A DNA stretch of 28,669 nucleotides from a virus. The DNA lies in IMG/VR virus record IMGVR_UViG_3300008113_000425, positions 1 through 28,669 of that record, one strand, 5' to 3'. The notes beneath the pieces were generated by a model. The model was not told the origin of the DNA, did no database searches, and saw nothing but the letters and a program-made list of their open reading frames with translations. The position numbers were made by a program, and so were the translations under genes. How positions within the stretch are numbered: the stretch's first letter is position 1; each line of letters starts with the position of its first letter. This document shows, piece after piece, positions 8,523-16,675 of the stretch.

Positions 8523-9047
8523 ATGTGTGAATTAAGTGCGGGCTTTAATGCCTTAAATTGTGACTCATCTGGTGGTGTTGCGACACTTTACATAGGGTCA
8601 TTAAGAGATGCAACTACAGGAGCTGCAAACTATACGTACACACGTACGGCTGGTGAACTTACTGCAATGGCTAACGTTGGAGCTAAATTATTCTATACAG
8701 TTACTGTAGATGCTGAAATGTCTGATTTTACTGTTAATGCTATCGGTTCTCGTGAAAACGCTTCGACTGGTTTTGAGATAACAGGAAATATTAAATTGGC
8801 TGGTAACACAGCGGCTATGATTGAACAATTAGAAAAACTTTCAAAAGACCGAGTTTGTTTAATTGCTAAATTAAATGACGGGACTAACGAGGTTTTAGGA
8901 GTTGATAACGGTTTAAAATTCTTATTTAATCGTACTTCTGGAACTAAGTTTGACGACATGAACGGTGTAACTTTGACTTTTACAGGACGTGAAAAGAAAA
9001 ACGCTCCGAAAGTTAGTGATGTAATCGTTGCTGCTTTATTAGTATAA
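8523..9047 (+). CDS. Major tail (tube) protein candidate
   Basis: A 174-residue protein beginning MCELSAGFNALNCDSSGG and ending with VTLTFTGREKKNAPKV and a hydrophobic VIVAALLV tail. It is beta-rich with few charges (FTVNAIGSRENASTGFEITG), as expected for a tube or other abundant virion subunit, and it stands alone between two terminators, as highly expressed virion genes often do. A head-decoration role is the alternative. I recognise the general pattern from Bacteroidota phages but cannot prove tube identity. Confidence 0.55.
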   Translation: MCELSAGFNALNCDSSGGVATLYIGSLRDATTGAANYTYTRTAGELTAMANVGAKLFYTVTVDAEMSDFTVNAIGSRENASTGFEITGNIKLAGNTAAMIEQLEKLSKDRVCLIAKLNDGTNEVLGVDNGLKFLFNRTSGTKFDDMNGVTLTFTGREKKNAPKVSDVIVAALLV

Positions 9048-9070
9048 TTAGAATTATGTTAAATAGAATT

Positions 9071-9096
9071 AAGGGTAGTTTCGGCTGCCCTTTTTT
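9071..9096 (+). terminator. Rho-independent terminator after tail tube candidate
   Basis: AAGGGTAG (9071-9078), loop TTTCGG, CTGCCCTT (9085-9092), then a T run to 9096. The stem is 8 pairs with one G-T, making this one of the stronger terminators in the window. It lies 23 bases after the stop of the tail tube candidate. Confidence 0.82.
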
Positions 9097-9108
9097 AATA
9101 CTTATATT

Positions 9109-9300
9109 ATGGAATATTTAGAGAATTTTAAAGGTAAAAACGTCTATATAGATAAAATAAAGGGTTTTTTAGTGGCAAATGAAGAAAATAAAGAGATTTT
9201 ATTTAAGTTGTTGCCTAATATTTTTGTAGAAATTAGTAATTTAGTAGAAAATAAACCTGTCAAACGTGTTCTTTCTAATCGAAAAAAGCCAAAACAATAG
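9109..9300 (+). CDS. Small protein, 63 aa, unknown
   Basis: It begins MEYLENFKGKNVYID and ends with a basic tail (RVLSNRKKPKQ). The ATG lies just after the preceding terminator. It overlaps the next ORF by about 35 bases if that starts at the GTG at 9266. The size and place between tube and portal genes allow a tail assembly chaperone or head-tail factor, but there is no recognisable motif. Confidence 0.5.
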   Translation: MEYLENFKGKNVYIDKIKGFLVANEENKEILFKLLPNIFVEISNLVENKPVKRVLSNRKKPKQ

Positions 9301-9637
9301 CATTTGTTTAACTCTTAATGAGAAAATGAATGATAACTATCCTGAGATATGGTTATTTCGATTTGTAAATGAACAATCTAAGAAGGAATACTTCTGCAAT
9401 CTTACCGATTTATCTACTACAAAAAAGCGTTTTAATCTTTTTAATCTATACGAAGGTACTAGTATCACTTTACCTTTGGGAGATTATCAATATTACGTTT
9501 ATCAAATGGAGATAATTGATGAAGAAAACTATAATCTAGGATTTTTATGTGAACAAGGTAAAGCACGTGTCAAAACTGATTCAGTTGCTATTCCAACGTT
9601 CACACAAACAACTACAATAAAGAACATTTATGAGTGA
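9266..9637 (+). CDS. Conserved phage structural/connector protein
   Basis: The product contains ICLTLNEK, then WLFRFVNEQSKKEYFCNLTD and LPLGDYQYYVYQM. I associate this succession with a small conserved virion-associated protein of Bacteroidota phages: a TLTEK strand, an LFRF strand, and a GxYxYxVY strand. I place the start at the GTG at 9266 so that the TLNEK strand is kept; an ATG at 9326 would remove it. The gene overlaps the portal start by 8 bases. A beta-sandwich head-tail role is inferred only from context. Confidence 0.55.
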   Translation: MFFLIEKSQNNSICLTLNEKMNDNYPEIWLFRFVNEQSKKEYFCNLTDLSTTKKRFNLFNLYEGTSITLPLGDYQYYVYQMEIIDEENYNLGFLCEQGKARVKTDSVAIPTFTQTTTIKNIYE

Positions 9638-11510
9638 TCAATACATATTTAGGGAGGCAAAAATTCCTTTACCAATAGAGAAACAAAAAGCTGGCCAAAG
9701 TTGGATTAGTTGGGGTGAACAAAACGACTACCCTCAATTTTTAGTTGGGCTTTTTTATAACTCATCCATCCATCAGGGTATAGTTAATTCTAAGGTGAAA
9801 TATATTGCCTCAAGTGGTTTAGATGCTCAAACGAATGATTTGCCTAAATGGGAATTGATTAAAAAGAACGGGAATGCACCTTTCTCTTTAGATGAAATTT
9901 CTTTAATGGTGGCAAAAGATTTTGAGTTGTTAGATTCATTTGCTATTATGTTTAGAAAAAATCCTATTTCTAAATTTTGGGATGCTCATCACGTAAGTTC
10001 TGAATTGATTCGTAAAGGTGAAGATTCAAGTTTCTTCTACTATTCTGAAAACTGGAAAGAACGTAACCAAACTGAAGAAAAAACAGGATTTAAAAAGATT
10101 AAGAATATAGAGGATTTAAGCCTAGAAGATAAAGAATGTTTACTTTATGTTAGTTCACGTTCTAAGCAGCATATATTGGACGAGAAAACGGGTTTATTGA
10201 CTAAGTCGGTTTATCCTATTCCTTCATATAGCGGTGCTATAAAATCAATCATGGCTAGTATTGAAATGAATTACTTCAGATATTCTGAGGTAGTGAATAG
10301 TTTCAAGGGGGGTACAATGATTAACATACCAACAGGTGCACCTGATAATGAACATGACAAAAAGAAATTAATTGCTCAATTAAAAGGTGATGCAAGTGAT
10401 AGAGATAAGCAAGGTGGTATCGTAGTTACTTTCTCAAGAGGTAGCGAAAACGCTCCAACTGTTACGCAAATAAACGGGAATAACTTAGATCAAAGATACC
10501 TATTAACGCAAGAAAGTATAATTGATGATATTATGGTAGGTCATAGTGTAATTAGTCCGACTTTATTCTCAATTAAAACAGCTGGTCAATTAGGCGGTTC
10601 TAGTGAGTTAGAAACATCGTATCAATTGTTTATGAATAATTACGCTTTGGAACGTCAAAAGATAATTACAGATGCTTTACAATACGCACACTACACACTA
10701 AATAGTTTTGTAGGTGATATATTCTTTATAAGTAAGCCTTTGAATTTAAGCGGTAAAACAGAAGAGGTTTCTGAAATAGCGAAAAAAATAAACGTATTAG
10801 AGCCTAATTTACAAAATGTAATCTTACAGAAATTAACAGTAAACGAATTACGATCTATAGCTGGTTTAAACCCTATTCCAAACGGAGATATTATACAACA
10901 ATCATTTAAAAATGAAGTGAGTGACGAGACTGTTATTAGTTGGTTTTCTGAATTAGGGCGTACGGATTACAAAGAAGTTTTTTCACAAGAAGTAAAAGAC
11001 TTTGCTAAACTTGAAATGTCGGAGAAAGAATTACTTTCAAAATACTCTTTTGCTAACGACTTAACTCAAGACCAATTGAAGATAGTTGAAATGATTAATA
11101 ACGGTGAAAGTTACGGATCAATTGTTAAAGCTATCGACAAAGGTGCAACTTATGTATCTCGTCAATTAGTAGAGCTTGAAAAGTTAGGAATGATTAAAGG
11201 TTTTGAGCTTACACCAAAAGGAAAAACAAACGTAGGGGAAGTTTCTTTTGAGGTTGTTTACCAATATAGAGAACGTGAAGGAATACCACCACTAAAAGGA
11301 GGTTCTTCTAGACCATTTTGCAAAAACTTAATGGATTTAAAAAGAGTATTCACAAGGGACGAAATAAACCAAATTACAGCACGTTTAAAAGCAAATGGTA
11401 TAGATCGTAATGTTTGGGAATACAAAGGTGGCTGGTATCATAACCCTGAGACTAACAGAAATACACCAAGCTGTCGACATACATGGTTTCAAGTTATTAT
11501 AAATAAGTAA
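9630..11510 (+). CDS. Portal protein with C-terminal winged-helix-like and Cys/His extension
   Basis: A 626-residue protein. The N-terminal 440 residues look like a portal: SWGEQNDYPQFL, a DSFAIMFRKN strand, a stem region with PIPSYSGAIKSIMASIEMNY, and VTQINGNNLDQRYLLTQESI before a helical part. The portal is the dodecameric ring through which DNA enters the head. Residues about 470-536 resemble a winged-helix module (LTQDQLKIVEMINNGESYG...VSRQLVELEKLGMIKG). The last 90 residues carry SSRPFCKNLMDLKRVFTRDE, KGGWYHNPETNR and PSCRHTWFQV, a Cys/His domain seen at the end of portal or minor-head proteins in related phages. The portal follows the capsid here, the reverse of the common order. Confidence 0.8.
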   Translation: MSDQYIFREAKIPLPIEKQKAGQSWISWGEQNDYPQFLVGLFYNSSIHQGIVNSKVKYIASSGLDAQTNDLPKWELIKKNGNAPFSLDEISLMVAKDFELLDSFAIMFRKNPISKFWDAHHVSSELIRKGEDSSFFYYSENWKERNQTEEKTGFKKIKNIEDLSLEDKECLLYVSSRSKQHILDEKTGLLTKSVYPIPSYSGAIKSIMASIEMNYFRYSEVVNSFKGGTMINIPTGAPDNEHDKKKLIAQLKGDASDRDKQGGIVVTFSRGSENAPTVTQINGNNLDQRYLLTQESIIDDIMVGHSVISPTLFSIKTAGQLGGSSELETSYQLFMNNYALERQKIITDALQYAHYTLNSFVGDIFFISKPLNLSGKTEEVSEIAKKINVLEPNLQNVILQKLTVNELRSIAGLNPIPNGDIIQQSFKNEVSDETVISWFSELGRTDYKEVFSQEVKDFAKLEMSEKELLSKYSFANDLTQDQLKIVEMINNGESYGSIVKAIDKGATYVSRQLVELEKLGMIKGFELTPKGKTNVGEVSFEVVYQYREREGIPPLKGGSSRPFCKNLMDLKRVFTRDEINQITARLKANGIDRNVWEYKGGWYHNPETNRNTPSCRHTWFQVIINK

Positions 11511-11513
11511 GTT

Positions 11514-12035
11514 ATGGCACATTTAATTAGTACAACAAATTTAAAAGCGTTATCCTATATTAGTTCAAATGTAGATGATTTATTGCTTTCAACTTTAATA
11601 ACTAGGGTACAAGATACCGTTTTAGAGTCTATTTTAGGAAGTCAATTATTCAACAGACTTTTAACAGGTGTGGATAATGATGATTTAAACCCTGATGAGG
11701 TTCTATTGTTAGATACTTATATTAGTCCTTGCTTAGTGGCTGCAGTTGAAAAAAAAGCGACTGATATGACAACCTTAGAGATTCGACAAATTGGTGTAGC
11801 TCGAGTTAGTTCGGAGGGTGTTAACACTGTAAATGAAGACGAATTAAACCGATTAAGCAACTCTTTAAATAGAGATTATAATTTCTATAGGGAACGTTTA
11901 ATAAGGTTCTTAAAATTGAACTATACGGTTTATCCTGAGTACACTTCATATTACGATTATTTATACCCTTGTGATGATTTAAACCAAATCAATCCGGACA
12001 GGGGCTTTTCAGATACTAATATCAATTTTGCATGA
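11514..12035 (+). CDS. Head-tail connector protein
   Basis: A 173-residue, mostly helical protein beginning MAHLISTTNLKALSYISSNV, with VQDTVLESILGSQLFNRLL and later YRERLIRFLKLNY. The pattern of a short helix-forming N-terminus, an 'LG..LF..L' helix and a terminal helix followed by a Tyr-rich tail (YPEYTSYYDYLYP) matches the gp6-like/head-completion proteins of Bacteroidota phages. The position directly after the portal fits. It overlaps the next gene by 4 bases (ATGA). Confidence 0.65.
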   Translation: MAHLISTTNLKALSYISSNVDDLLLSTLITRVQDTVLESILGSQLFNRLLTGVDNDDLNPDEVLLLDTYISPCLVAAVEKKATDMTTLEIRQIGVARVSSEGVNTVNEDELNRLSNSLNRDYNFYRERLIRFLKLNYTVYPEYTSYYDYLYPCDDLNQINPDRGFSDTNINFA

Positions 12036-12652
12036 TAACGAGTATAAACCAACTTTCAGCGGAGCTACAAGCTATTCAAGATTCACACTATCAATTGAAC
12101 TCTTATTATTTTGGGGAGTTTAATTTAGCTTTACAGAATAGAGAATTAGAATATCCATTACTAGTTTGTGATTATAACAACGGTTCTATTAACGTTTCTA
12201 ATACTAGCGTTCAATTATTCATTATAGTAGCGGATAAAGTCTATAAAGATAATTCTAATCTAATCGAAACTAAATCGGACACTTTGCAAATTTGTAGGGA
12301 TATATTCAATATCATGAAGAAGTCTCAAAGGTGGCAAGTTTTAGGACGTGTGACACAGGGGAATGTAACTTCATTTGTTGAAAGAGGTAAAGATGAGGTT
12401 GCTGGTCACGTGATGAATGTAACTATTGAGTTAAGGGATTCGAATGGAATATGTGATTTACCTATGAATGGTTACGATTTCGGAGGTAGTGGAGCTTATG
12501 CATGTGATCCTGTTTTAATAGTAAATTCAAACGGTACATTTAGCGTTTCTACTCCAAGTGGAAGTACGTACGAGTTAGAAGATATGATTTTTGAAGTGTA
12601 TGTAAATAGTAATTTTAAAGAAGATATAACAATAATAACCTTAGATAATTAA
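12032..12652 (+). CDS. Tail completion/terminator-like protein
   Basis: A 206-residue protein with DSHYQLNSYYFGEFNLAL near the N-terminus, a YPLLVCDY strand, a VQLFIIVADKVY strand and SDTLQICRDIFNIM. This order is typical of the tail completion (terminator) protein that caps the tail at the head. A C-terminal extension from about residue 155 (CDPVLIVNSNGTFSVSTPSG...EVYVNSN) is a small beta module also found alone in such phages. It is coupled to the connector gene by ATGA. Confidence 0.6.
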   Translation: MITSINQLSAELQAIQDSHYQLNSYYFGEFNLALQNRELEYPLLVCDYNNGSINVSNTSVQLFIIVADKVYKDNSNLIETKSDTLQICRDIFNIMKKSQRWQVLGRVTQGNVTSFVERGKDEVAGHVMNVTIELRDSNGICDLPMNGYDFGGSGAYACDPVLIVNSNGTFSVSTPSGSTYELEDMIFEVYVNSNFKEDITIITLDN

Positions 12653-12655
12653 ATT

Positions 12656-14056
12656 ATGGCAAATACGGTAAACATTTATGTAAATAAAGCTGATTTAGGT
12701 CTGAATTTGGTCGACAATACAAGTGACTTGAATAAACCAATATCAAACGCCACCCAAACAGCTTTAAATGGTAAAGAAGATGTTGCTAATAAGTCAACAA
12801 ACACAAGTTTAGGAACTAGCGACACGCTGTACCCTAGTCAAAAAGCAGTAAAAACTTATGTAGATACAGCGGTTAGTGGCGCAGCTGTACCAACTTTGGC
12901 TCAAGTAACAGCAGCGGGGAGCGGAACTAGTACACCAATTTCTGTTTTAAACGCAACTTTTAATTCTAATATCACACCTAGTCAGATAACTACATTTAGA
13001 GGTACTAAGGGAGTTGTTAACGATGCTGAAGGTGAAGTATGGATAAGTACAAATGGTAACTACACAGGCAAGTTTAAAACGACTAACTTAACTAACAATA
13101 TTACCTTAGAAATGCCTGTTAAAAATACGGGTACATATACTATTGCAACGACTGATTTAATAGGTGCTGCGAATGGTTTAGCTGAGTTAGATGGCACAGG
13201 AAAAGTTCCAAGTTCACAACTACCTAGTTTTATTGACGATGTTGTAGAGTATGCAAATTTAGCTGCATTCCCTGTGACGGGTGAAAGTGGTAAAATATAT
13301 GTTGCTTTAAATACAAACATTACTTATAGATGGGCTGGCAGTACTTACGTAGAGATTAGCCCTAGTTTAGCATTAGGTGAGACTATTGATTCAGCTTATA
13401 GAGGGGATAGAGGTAAGATAGCATACGATCACTCACAATTAACAAGTAGTAACCCTCATAATGTTACAAAAACAGATGTTGGACTTTCAAACGTGCCAAA
13501 TTTAGATGCTACAAACCCTGTTAATATTGTTCAAACTTCTAGTTATAGATTTGTAACTGATAGTGAAAAAAGCACGTGGAATGGTAAAGAGAACGCTATT
13601 ACAGCAGGTACAACTTCGCAATATTATAGAGGTGATAAAACATTCCAAACACTTGATAAAACAGCAGTAGGGCTTTCAAATTGCGACAATACAAGTGACG
13701 CTAATAAACCTATCTCAAGTGCCACTCAGACCGCTTTAAACGATAAATCCGATAAGAACATAACGTTAGATAGAAAAACAGCAAGTTACACGCTAGTTGC
13801 TACTGATAATGGTAAAATGATTGAGATGAATGTTGCAACGGCTAACACGTTAACAATTAACGCTAGTATTTTTTCAGCAGGTAACCAGATTTTAATATCT
13901 CAATACGGAGCAGGTCAAACGACTATCACAGCTGGTGCTGGTGTAACTTTAAGAAGTAGTGGTGGAAAGTTAAAAACTTCGGCACAATATTCTTTGGTTA
14001 CGCTAATTGTAATTTCAAGTACTGAGTTTTACGTAGCAGGTGATTTAACAGCATAA
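12656..14056 (+). CDS. Tail fibre protein with repeated DNTSDxNKPIS modules
   Basis: A 466-residue fibre protein. Two copies of a repeat (residues about 14-40 and 338-364) read (L/V)GL(N/S)xxDNTSDxNKPIS followed by AT-QTALN, a common trimeric-fibre shaft repeat. Between them are a TLYPSQKAVKTYVD segment, a collar-like ANGLAELDGTGKVPSSQLPS segment and AYRGDRGKIAYDHSQ. The C-terminus (NQILISQYGAGQTTITAGAG) looks like a beta-rich head or knob. This protein probably forms the shaft carrying the adhesin encoded next. It starts 4 bases after the upstream stop. Confidence 0.78.
   Translation: MANTVNIYVNKADLGLNLVDNTSDLNKPISNATQTALNGKEDVANKSTNTSLGTSDTLYPSQKAVKTYVDTAVSGAAVPTLAQVTAAGSGTSTPISVLNATFNSNITPSQITTFRGTKGVVNDAEGEVWISTNGNYTGKFKTTNLTNNITLEMPVKNTGTYTIATTDLIGAANGLAELDGTGKVPSSQLPSFIDDVVEYANLAAFPVTGESGKIYVALNTNITYRWAGSTYVEISPSLALGETIDSAYRGDRGKIAYDHSQLTSSNPHNVTKTDVGLSNVPNLDATNPVNIVQTSSYRFVTDSEKSTWNGKENAITAGTTSQYYRGDKTFQTLDKTAVGLSNCDNTSDANKPISSATQTALNDKSDKNITLDRKTASYTLVATDNGKMIEMNVATANTLTINASIFSAGNQILISQYGAGQTTITAGAGVTLRSSGGKLKTSAQYSLVTLIVISSTEFYVAGDLTA
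12695..12775 (+). repeat. Fibre repeat, copy 1
   Basis: This 81-base segment of the fibre gene is repeated in frame at 13667-13747. The best conserved core, GACAATACAAGTGAC (12713-12727 and 13685-13699), is identical; the rest differs mostly at third codon positions, so selection has kept the protein repeat while the DNA diverged. Confidence 0.7.
13667..13747 (+). repeat. Fibre repeat, copy 2
   Basis: Second copy of the 81-base in-frame module described at 12695. Here the encoded module starts VGLSNCDNTSD instead of LGLNLVDNTSD. The 972-base spacing is a multiple of three, so recombination between the copies would shorten the fibre without breaking the frame. Confidence 0.7.
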
Positions 14057-14058
14057 TT

Positions 14059-14850
14059 ATGATACTAGCAAGTAACGGAATAATAAGTGTGAGTAGGGGT
14101 GATTCAGATGCACAAGCATTTATAACAGCTGCTGGAATAACCGACAATACACAAAAAACAGCTATAACACAATTAGTAACTGATTTAAAGACTAATTCTT
14201 TATGGACTAAATTTTACGCATTTTATCCATTCGTAGGAGGTACAGCTTCAGCTCATAAATTCAATTTAAAAGACCCTAGAGATTTAGATGCCGCTTATAG
14301 ATTAACATTTGCAGGCGGTGGCACACACTCATCGTTAGGTTATGTAGGTAACGGAACAAGCGGTTACGCTAATACATTTATAACGCCTAACGGTCTTATA
14401 ACACAAAATAATTTACATATAAGTTATTATTCGCAAACAGCCGGTACGGGTACAGCTGATGATATTGGAGTATTTCAATCTGGAAAAGCACCTATTGAAA
14501 TTTACATGAGATATAACACAACTTCTTCATTATTATATTTAAATGCAAGTGCTGGTAATTCACCAACTACAACAGGTAGGAAGTATACAGTAGCTTCAAG
14601 AACTAATGGTACTACTATTTCATCGACAAATAATGGAGTTAGTACAAGTGTATCAAGTAATTCAGCGAGTAGTTTATGTACTGTGCCAATATTTATTCAC
14701 TCATTAAACAACAACGGTACACCATTAGGTTATTCATCAAGAACAGCCTCAACAATTACAATAGGTGTAGGGTTAACAGATGCAGAGGCACAATCTTTAA
14801 GCACAATTGTAAACACTTATAATACAACTTTATCAAGAAATGTTTATTAA
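14059..14850 (+). CDS. Tail adhesin/receptor-binding protein
   Basis: A 263-residue protein starting MILASNGIISVSRGDSDAQA, followed by FITAAGITDNTQKTAI and LWTKFYAFYPFVGGTASAHK, then FNLKDPRDLDAAYRLTF. I recognise this N-terminal block from putative fibre-tip proteins of flavobacterial phages. The C-terminal 150 residues are Thr/Ser/Gly-rich and beta-like, reminiscent of concanavalin-type (LamG) sandwich domains. The position just after the fibre shaft gene, 2 bases away, fits a receptor-binding tip. The C-terminal variable part is where host range would be set. Confidence 0.62.
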   Translation: MILASNGIISVSRGDSDAQAFITAAGITDNTQKTAITQLVTDLKTNSLWTKFYAFYPFVGGTASAHKFNLKDPRDLDAAYRLTFAGGGTHSSLGYVGNGTSGYANTFITPNGLITQNNLHISYYSQTAGTGTADDIGVFQSGKAPIEIYMRYNTTSSLLYLNASAGNSPTTTGRKYTVASRTNGTTISSTNNGVSTSVSSNSASSLCTVPIFIHSLNNNGTPLGYSSRTASTITIGVGLTDAEAQSLSTIVNTYNTTLSRNVY

Positions 14851-14851
14851 T

Positions 14852-15064
14852 ATGCAAGTTTTTAAAATTACACAAGAACAAAAAGATCTTTTAATCGGTC
14901 AAACATGGGACGGAGTTACATTCTTTAACCCTACAATTGACGCAACAGGTCAGTATTTCGTATCTCAAGAAGAAGTAAACGGTTGTGATAAACCCGAATT
15001 TCAATGGTTAAAATCGTGTGAATTGATTGAACACAACCCCGTAGTAGTTAATTTTCCTTTATAA
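14852..15064 (+). CDS. Small conserved virion-associated protein
   Basis: A 70-residue protein, MQVFKITQEQKDLLIGQTWD...FFNPTIDATGQYFVSQEE...FQWLKSCELIEHNPV. Small proteins of this pattern commonly follow the fibre gene in Bacteroidota phages. I choose the ATG at 14852, just after the upstream TAA, over the ATG at 14840, which lies inside the previous gene. No catalytic motif is seen; a fibre chaperone or assembly role is possible but unproven. Confidence 0.6.
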   Translation: MQVFKITQEQKDLLIGQTWDGVTFFNPTIDATGQYFVSQEEVNGCDKPEFQWLKSCELIEHNPVVVNFPL

Positions 15065-15080
15065 TTCTTAAATTCGCACT

Positions 15081-15695
15081 ATGAACGAAATTAAAAGCAT
15101 TTTAGAGGTAATTAGAAGAATGAAAACTACTGTAATTTTAATCTTGTTTGTGGTGTTTGTTTTGTTTTATTACAAGCCACTTATAACGGAGGTAGTAACT
15201 ATTAAGGTAAAAAAGCCTGATGAAGTAAAGAAGGATATAAACGGGAATGTATTAATACAACAAATGTTAAATGAATTAATGTTAAAATACAAAGCTGATA
15301 GGGCGTACATATTCCAGTTTTCAAATAATGTGATGTACTACGACCAAACACACCGAAATCATACTTCAATGAGTTTTGAAGTTTGTGCAAATGGTGTTAG
15401 TTATGAGTCTAGAGAATTACAAAAGTTACCCGTTAGTCTATTCCCTATCTTTTTACAAGACGTAATGTTGGATAAATGTAAATATACCGATGTAGATTGC
15501 ATGAAAGAAACGTCAACTAAAATATCATTAAAGAAACAAGGTATTAAATCATTGATAGTAGCACCTTATTTTAAAGATGGTTATTTCGTAGCGTATATTG
15601 GTTTGGATTTTGTAAAAGAGTATAATGATTTGAAATTTAATTATAAAGAATTTAAAGACAAAACAAACGAAATAGGTAACATTTTAACACAATAA
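15081..15695 (+). CDS. Membrane-anchored GAF-like protein of the lysis module
   Basis: A 204-residue protein with one N-terminal transmembrane helix (residues about 16-31, TVILILFVVFVLFYYK) and a soluble domain. The soluble part, from KADRAYIFQFSNNVMYYD to KSLIVAPYFKDGYFVAYIGL, has the strand order and 'ADRxxIFQFxN...GxxS...G.IGLDF' pattern of GAF-type domains. Similar anchored proteins occur beside holin and endolysin genes in other phages, but their role is not established; control of lysis timing or sensing is speculation. It lies directly upstream of the holin candidate. Confidence 0.5.
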   Translation: MNEIKSILEVIRRMKTTVILILFVVFVLFYYKPLITEVVTIKVKKPDEVKKDINGNVLIQQMLNELMLKYKADRAYIFQFSNNVMYYDQTHRNHTSMSFEVCANGVSYESRELQKLPVSLFPIFLQDVMLDKCKYTDVDCMKETSTKISLKKQGIKSLIVAPYFKDGYFVAYIGLDFVKEYNDLKFNYKEFKDKTNEIGNILTQ

Positions 15696-15700
15696 TAAAT

Positions 15701-15925
15701 ATGAAATTTTTAGAAAAAATAAAAGGCAAAACGCCTAGAAAAAACAAAGTAATAGGTCAAGTTGTTACCGTATTAGGTGCAGTTTCTTTGGCTATTGCTG
15801 AAAGTGGTATAGTAGACCATAAACCACTATTAAAAATAGGCTTAGAAGTCTTATCGGTTAAGTTAGGGGCTGCCGCTTTGTATAATGCACAAAAAGTTGA
15901 AGATGGATCAATTGACGTTAAGTAG
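15701..15925 (+). CDS. Holin candidate
   Basis: A 74-residue protein with a basic N-terminus (MKFLEKIKGKTPRKNK), a hydrophobic segment (VIGQVVTVLGAVSLAIAE, residues about 17-34) and a second, more moderate one (LLKIGLEVLSVKLGAAAL). Size, charge pattern and overlap with the M15 peptidase gene fit a small holin that opens the inner membrane at lysis. I see no family-specific motif, so the call rests on context. Confidence 0.55.
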   Translation: MKFLEKIKGKTPRKNKVIGQVVTVLGAVSLAIAESGIVDHKPLLKIGLEVLSVKLGAAALYNAQKVEDGSIDVK

Positions 15926-16382
15926 AATTAAACTCGCTCACCCTAACATAAGACAGGAATTAGAGCAATATTATATTGAATGTAATAATCTTTTACCAAA
16001 AGGTGTTAGATTACGCTTTTCACACGTGTATAGGAGTATAAAAGAACAAGACGCTTTATTTAATCAACGTCCGAAAGTAACCAATGCTAGAGGTGGTCAA
16101 TCAATACATAATTACGGTTTAGCACTAGACTACGTTATACTATTAGATAAGGACAACAACGGAACTTTTGAGACTATTGAATGGGACTTGAAGTCACCTT
16201 ATCATAAAATTGTTTGGGATTACTTTAAAAGTAAAGATTATGAATGGGGCGGTGACTGGAAAAAGTTCAAGGACTATCCACATTTTCAAAAGTCATTTGG
16301 TTACACGTGGCAACAATTAAAGAAAAAAGTTGATTCTGGTGATATTATTCGAGTAGATAATATTGTATATCCAAAAATATAA
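15903..16382 (+). CDS. Endolysin, M15-family D-Ala endopeptidase
   Basis: A 159-residue peptidase of the VanY/L-Ala-D-Glu endopeptidase type. It has the zinc motif SxHxxGxAxD at residues 67-76 (His69, Asp76), preceded by SHVYRSIKEQDALFNQR, and the terminal EWGGDWKKFKDYPHFQ with Trp115, Asp118 and the third zinc ligand His127. It would cleave peptidoglycan stem or cross-link peptides. The ATG at 15903 gives MDQLTLSRIKLAHP, a typical beginning; another ATG at 15885 would add 6 residues. It overlaps the holin candidate by 23 bases, so the two are co-translated. There is no signal peptide, so it needs a holin. Confidence 0.85.
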   Translation: MDQLTLSRIKLAHPNIRQELEQYYIECNNLLPKGVRLRFSHVYRSIKEQDALFNQRPKVTNARGGQSIHNYGLALDYVILLDKDNNGTFETIEWDLKSPYHKIVWDYFKSKDYEWGGDWKKFKDYPHFQKSFGYTWQQLKKKVDSGDIIRVDNIVYPKI

Positions 16383-16429
16383 GTATATTTGATCATTCAT
16401 TTCTTTTCATAATTTTTAAATTAAACACT

Positions 16430-16455
16430 AAGCCTAGTTAATTCTAGGCTTTTTT
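16430..16455 (+). terminator. Strong Rho-independent terminator after lysis genes
   Basis: AAGCCTAG (16430-16437), loop TTAATT, CTAGGCTT (16444-16451) and a T run. It is a perfect 8-pair stem and the end of the late operon. Confidence 0.88.
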
Positions 16456-16462
16456 ATTGCCT

Positions 16463-16657
16463 ATGAAATTAATCGACTTAGAAACTAAACTTAAAGAAAT
16501 TAAGGAGTTTAAAAACCTTAATCTTTCACATGGAACTATTTCAGATCCTCAAAAATTCATTGATCTTAATATTTCTTATCTTAAATCTCAATCTGGCAAT
16601 CGTAGGTATTTAGCGTACTACGAAAGATTATTAGAGTTTTATTTGTTAAACAAATGA
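16463..16657 (+). CDS. Small conserved protein, 64 aa
   Basis: It begins MKLIDLETKLKEIKEFKNLN and contains DPQKFIDLNISYLKSQSGNR and YLAYYERLLEFY, a helical protein of a type often found as a single small gene in flavobacterial phages. The ATG at 16463 lies only 7 bases after the terminator T run, so it has no obvious promoter of its own and may be read through. It is followed by the leader of the HNH gene. Confidence 0.45.
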   Translation: MKLIDLETKLKEIKEFKNLNLSHGTISDPQKFIDLNISYLKSQSGNRRYLAYYERLLEFYLLNK

Positions 16658-16673
16658 TAAAATAGTATCTTTA
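16642..16673 (+). promoter_or_regulatory. Candidate promoter for HNH gene
   Basis: TTTG (16642-16645), 20 bases, then TATCTTTA (16666-16673), one base from the Bacteroidota -7 consensus TAnnTTTG. The -33 box lies in the 3' end of the 64-aa gene. The predicted transcript would start near 16680, at the 5' arm of the foldable leader. Confidence 0.5.
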
Positions 16674-16675
16674 AT

